DNA from: Sycon ciliatum
Taxonomy: Eukaryota > Porifera > Calcarea > Leucosolenida > Sycettidae
DNA: 64,000 bases
Direction: 5' to 3'
Assembly (NCBI RefSeq): GCF_964019385.1
Contig: NC_088645.1
Span: 8,295,794-8,359,793 of the forward strand
In this document: positions 60,801 through 64,000 of the stretch, piece after piece
How the letters are laid out: the number at the start of each line of letters is the position of its first letter
Numbering within the stretch: position 1 is the first letter of the stretch
Notes under the pieces: model-generated
What the model was told of the DNA's origin: nothing
The model's database searches: none
Seen by the model: the letters and a program-made list of their open reading frames with translations, nothing else
Program-made: the position numbers and the translations under genes

Positions 60801-61494
60801 ACGTGTGCGTAGATCTACTATACCGCAATGATGCGACCACCGACAGTACAAAAGACGTTGTGCACTGTTCATACCATTCCCCGTCTTACTTCCCTCTTCC
60901 GGAACGGTGGACATACGAAGAGAGGATAAGACAGCTGTTTCTTTTTGTTGTTTTTTCTAACACAATAAAATACAGACCTGTGAGTTCATCTGCAAAAGTC
61001 TTACCTGATTTTCCCACTCCGCCTGCACCGCATACGACCACGTTGTGATGTGTTTTCCGCCACCGACACAGTACGGCTCCACAGCGTCGACACGCTCCAG
61101 TACCGGTGGTCGGCGAGGCTGTGTTGGAGCGTGGCCGAACTGTCAGGTGCTGCTGGCACTGCGTGGAGCTGGCGTATCCAGACGACTTGCCGCTATCACT
61201 CCGGCTACTACTGGCACTGGACGGCACGGTTGGTGTCTGTCGATGCGGGTCAGCCGTCTGCCCCGCTCCTGGCGTTGATTGCTTTCTGGACTTGGACAGA
61301 GAGAATGAGGACAGCGAGTGCCAGGATTGCGACTGAGGGATACCGGCGACCATTTTGCGACCAAGTGTGTTGCTGCTGCTAATGTTTGTCAAGGTGGGAC
61401 TATCAGCAACAGTGCTAACAATACTCGATTCTATCGTTCTCTCCAGGTCCCCCTCGTCGTCCTCTTCACGTATAAACGCTGGACTGCGTATCAT
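54868..61494 (-). CDS. RERG-like Ras-family small GTPase with long insertion, four exons
   Basis: Exons on the minus strand: 61,005-61,494, 57,697-57,753, 56,916-56,989 and 54,868-55,950; phases agree and all introns are GT-AG. They give 567 aa. A Ser-rich N-terminal extension of about 150 residues precedes the G domain. G1 is GAGGVGKS (156-163). Exon 2 supplies ALLVQYLTHRF and switch I YDYDPTLEESY. G3 is ELAGQ (203-207) where Ras has DTAGQ. G4 NKCD is at 374-377 and G5 SAR at 404-406. About 110 Ser/Pro-rich residues (about 256-364) are inserted between helix 3 and strand 5. The C-terminus is long, basic (RKVQEKRRRSQSD) and ends KSTKSKK without a CAAX box. Switch I and the ADGFIVVYDITD strand resemble RERG/RASL-type proteins, which also lack CAAX. 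Expected role: signalling GTPase held by basic residues rather than lipid. A nearby ATG upstream is excluded by an in-frame stop, but a further 5' exon is possible. Confidence 0.85.
56255..56345. mobile_element. Foldback MITE in intron 3 of the GTPase gene
   Basis: ttatagtaaagaagaggaccaagga at the left is repeated inverted as ttccttggtacttttctttac at the right around a ggtggtgttagtacac core. Same family as 15,840-15,998. Confidence 0.7.
56386..56522. repeat. Foldback with 48-bp arms in intron 3 of the GTPase gene
   Basis: Left arm about 56,386-56,434 (atgaagttgattgttccaac and following) pairs with about 56,475-56,522 (ending gttcctagtttgaacaatc and so on) around a 40-nt loop. It would form a long hairpin in the primary transcript. 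Confidence 0.8.
57754..61004 (-). other. Intron 1 of the GTPase gene
   Basis: 3.25 kb intron between the P-loop exon and the switch-I exon, donor gtaaga and acceptor ctgcag. No embedded gene was supported. Palindromic tacatgtac runs occur near 58,920-58,945. Confidence 0.75.
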
Positions 61495-61738
61495 TGGTAT
61501 ACGACCGAGCTGCTCCAACTCGCAGCACGTCTAATGAACTCCTAGCTCCAACACCACCGAGCGACACGTTTTTCGTGTAGGCGCTGTACACCATCTGCAG
61601 GTTGTGAAGAATTCTGACAGCCTTCTGGAGACTAATATACTGCGACTGCCCCAGCTTCTGACCGCTTCTCCAACACGGAAGTTGCGTATCCCGTTTTCTC
61701 CCAAAGTCAACTACGCCGTTCAGAGATGCGACAGTGAA

Positions 61739-61746
61739 TATTTATA
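61739..61746 (-). promoter_or_regulatory. TATA box of the GTPase gene
   Basis: On the minus strand tataaata lies about 245 bp before the ATG at 61,494, giving an expected transcript start near 61,710. Confidence 0.5.
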
Positions 61747-64000
61747 CTGAATGCTACCTGCTGGCTATCCGGCTTTAACCGCTCTGGACACGAGTGTCCT
61801 ATTCAATTTTATTATTCCTTATTGGCCGGAGTGCCTCTCTCTTTGCCTTGCTTCTAACCGACCATCTTCCGTCGACCTGGGGCTCCTTTTAAGCTGGCGC
61901 TTCGGCGCTTCGGCCAGCGCAGGAGAGGAAGGCGCGCAGAGATAGCATTTACGCAGCGAGGTCTGTGTGTGTGTGCGTGTGCGTCTCCACTGCTAGCATG
62001 TGGTAGGTAGTTCATATCTTCCCCGTGGCGCATGTCGTTTTCAGCTCGCGTCCTGCTAACACCAGTGCTCTTCCTCCTAGTAGGTAGCAGGGTGTTGAAC
62101 AGAAAGCCTGTGAGCCTCGTCGCCGTGCTCGGTTTCCGTGAGTTTCCGTGAGCTACTTCACTGCACCACCGGCGTGCTGCAAATTGCCAGGTGTGGAGCG
62201 TGAACAAGCTGTCCTCCACGACTTGGCCTGGCCAAAGCTTAGCTTAGTCTAGCTTGGCTTGGCCTAGTCGCACAGATCCTGTTCTCTTGCCCCATCTTCC
62301 ACTTCCCCTCTGCATTGGCCCTGGTAGCGCAGTAACCCTTTGTGTCCTTCTCATAAGTGTGCTCTCCACACGGACCCTACTGCCTCAGGTGCCGCCACCC
62401 ATGTGATGGCGTGCCGTGTAAGGTATTCATTCTCTATTCTCTGCTCTCTCTCTCTTTTTCTCTCACTCTCCCTGACCACTGCATTGTGTCACCTTGGATC
62501 CTGGCGTGTATACCTCGCACTCGTTTTGTGTGAGCTCGCGAGGTGCCAACACTAACTACCACTTGCAGCACCTTCACAGCTTTGTTCTCGCATCCTGTGC
62601 CTGTTGTACTACTGCTTGAGCATGCAGCACCATGCAGGAGAAGCAATTCTGCACTGCAGCGCATAGACAGCGGAAGACCAGGCGGGCAATTAGCACCGGT
62701 CGAGGTACACTATATCCTACACCAGCTACCCTACCATCCACAGCGTTTGTTTTCAGTCTCCCCTACAAAGTACAATGCATGCAGGGTCTGAATCACTGAT
62801 TCCAGGCTTTGCACGCTTAATCCGTACTGTGTTATAAAAATGGTCAGTGCAATGTTCATGTAACGTCCATGTGCATGGTTATTACGTACAGTGGTCATGA
62901 CTGTACATAACATATGCGACGGCGGTTACGGTCAGTGGAAACGCACATGTACATGGTTGCAACGTACAGTGGTCATAAAAGGTGATGTACATGTACATGG
63001 ATATTACGTACAGTGGTCATGGATGGACACCGTTGTTCGTTATCTCGTGTTTATGCATGCATACGTGTATGGACATGATGTCCTCTAGTTGCAGTCTGAC
63101 GGTCGATGGTGTTGAGGTTGGAGAACCACTAACAACGTTACGTGTTCCATTTGTTCTCATTGTGTCGTCTACTAAGTAATTAGCTATCATTGGAAGTCAT
63201 TAGATCCAGACATGCATGACCTTATACAACGACAACGTACATGCCTGTACTGAAGGAATTTAAAAGACAGTATTCACATACACACGAAGCCGTATACAAA
63301 GAACTCGTTTCATTCTGTTCACAGTCCGTGTGTCGTCTAGTTTATCATAAGCAGCAATCAGATCTAGACGTGCATGACCTTATACAACGACAACGTACAT
63401 TGTACTGAAGGAATTTAGACAGTATTCACACAAACACACACACACAGTGGAATAGGTTCAGTGCCAATATTATTCGAATCAGCTGTCTCTATGTCCACAT
63501 AGGCATGGCACAGTACAATCATCATTCGGAGACGTTCCCAGACAGTACATGCAAGTACATGGACACGCTAATAATTATTATGATTATGTGTGTGGGGTAG
63601 ACAGTACGCGCAAGTACACTCACTGCTCTTGTGGAGTAGACGGTATTCATGCCTTGGTCATGCTATCTCGTCTACACTCACATTGGCCCATGGCATAGGT
63701 AGTCCACACTCACAGTTGCTAGGTGAATGCAGGTAAAAGCTGTACATGTATGATAATGTACATGGGCGATGTGGATGACTTGTGTGCTGTGTCTCTGTAG
63801 TGTACTGTACGGAGTCTCAACTGCTGCCCAGTATCGTATCGCCAATATTGGCAGTAGATCTAGTGCTGGTACACATTAAGTACTAGTATGTCGTTGGCGT
63901 GACCCCGTGGGGCCTACGCGTGACCTGATCATGCGATTCCAAGTTGATATCACGAGATGACATGAACAATCTGGTCAATTATGCATGTACCTTAAACGCA
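61747..64000. other. Intergenic with short direct repeats
   Basis: No gene recognised. Between 62,870 and 63,020 a unit (acgtacagtggtcat with a preceding catgg-ttat/ttgca part) is repeated three times. A 70-bp segment (gcatgaccttatacaacgac to acagtattcaca) occurs at about 63,212-63,277 and about 63,372-63,430. Confidence 0.5.

Overview
This is a 64 kb piece of a metazoan nuclear genome, most likely a marine invertebrate, possibly an early-branching lineage such as a sponge. The species cannot be fixed from sequence alone. Evidence: spliced genes with GT-AG introns, TATA-box promoters, a Ras-family GTPase, an HLH gene, a probable centriole-tubulin gene (TEDC2-like), tRNA-derived SINEs, both endonuclease classes of non-LTR retrotransposon, and many short foldback elements, with frequent acatgtacatgtac runs. 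There is no operon structure, CRISPR array or rRNA.

Layout. 1-12.3 kb is intergenic and rich in small repeats, including a near-perfect 372-bp-arm SINE palindrome. At 12.4-14.1 kb lies an intronless HLH gene with a TATA box. 16.4-48.1 kb is one tandem segmental duplication. Unit A is 16,391-23,816; unit B is 23,817-24,299 plus 41,139-48,145. Each unit carries one intact copy of an unrecognised intronless 446-aa gene (21,808 and 46,154). Unit B is split by a 16.8 kb stack of nested mobile DNA at 24,300-41,138. Downstream, 48.6-52.0 kb holds exons of a TEDC2-like gene on +, and 54.9-61.5 kb a four-exon RERG-like Ras GTPase on -. The last 2.3 kb shows only short repeats.

The stack, outermost to innermost: an LTR retroelement on the - strand whose internal region begins with decayed polyubiquitin; an APE-type (Jockey/CR1-like) non-LTR retrotransposon on + that interrupts its 5' LTR; inside the 5' UTR of that element, a restriction-like-endonuclease (RLE) retrotransposon on - with a 13-bp target duplication; inside its ORF1, two tandem Helitron-like elements placed exactly between two Ts; inside the first of these, a DNA transposon with 38-bp inverted termini; and inside that, a second RLE retroelement fragment with a 16-bp target duplication. 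The order of insertions follows from the junctions.

The most noteworthy items are the ubiquitin-bearing LTR element, the tandem Helitron-like pair that leaves the host reading frame in register, the uneven divergence of the duplicated 446-aa gene (C-terminal half nearly identical, N-terminal half diverged), the HLH protein without a DNA-binding basic region, and the GTPase with a large insertion and altered G3 motif.
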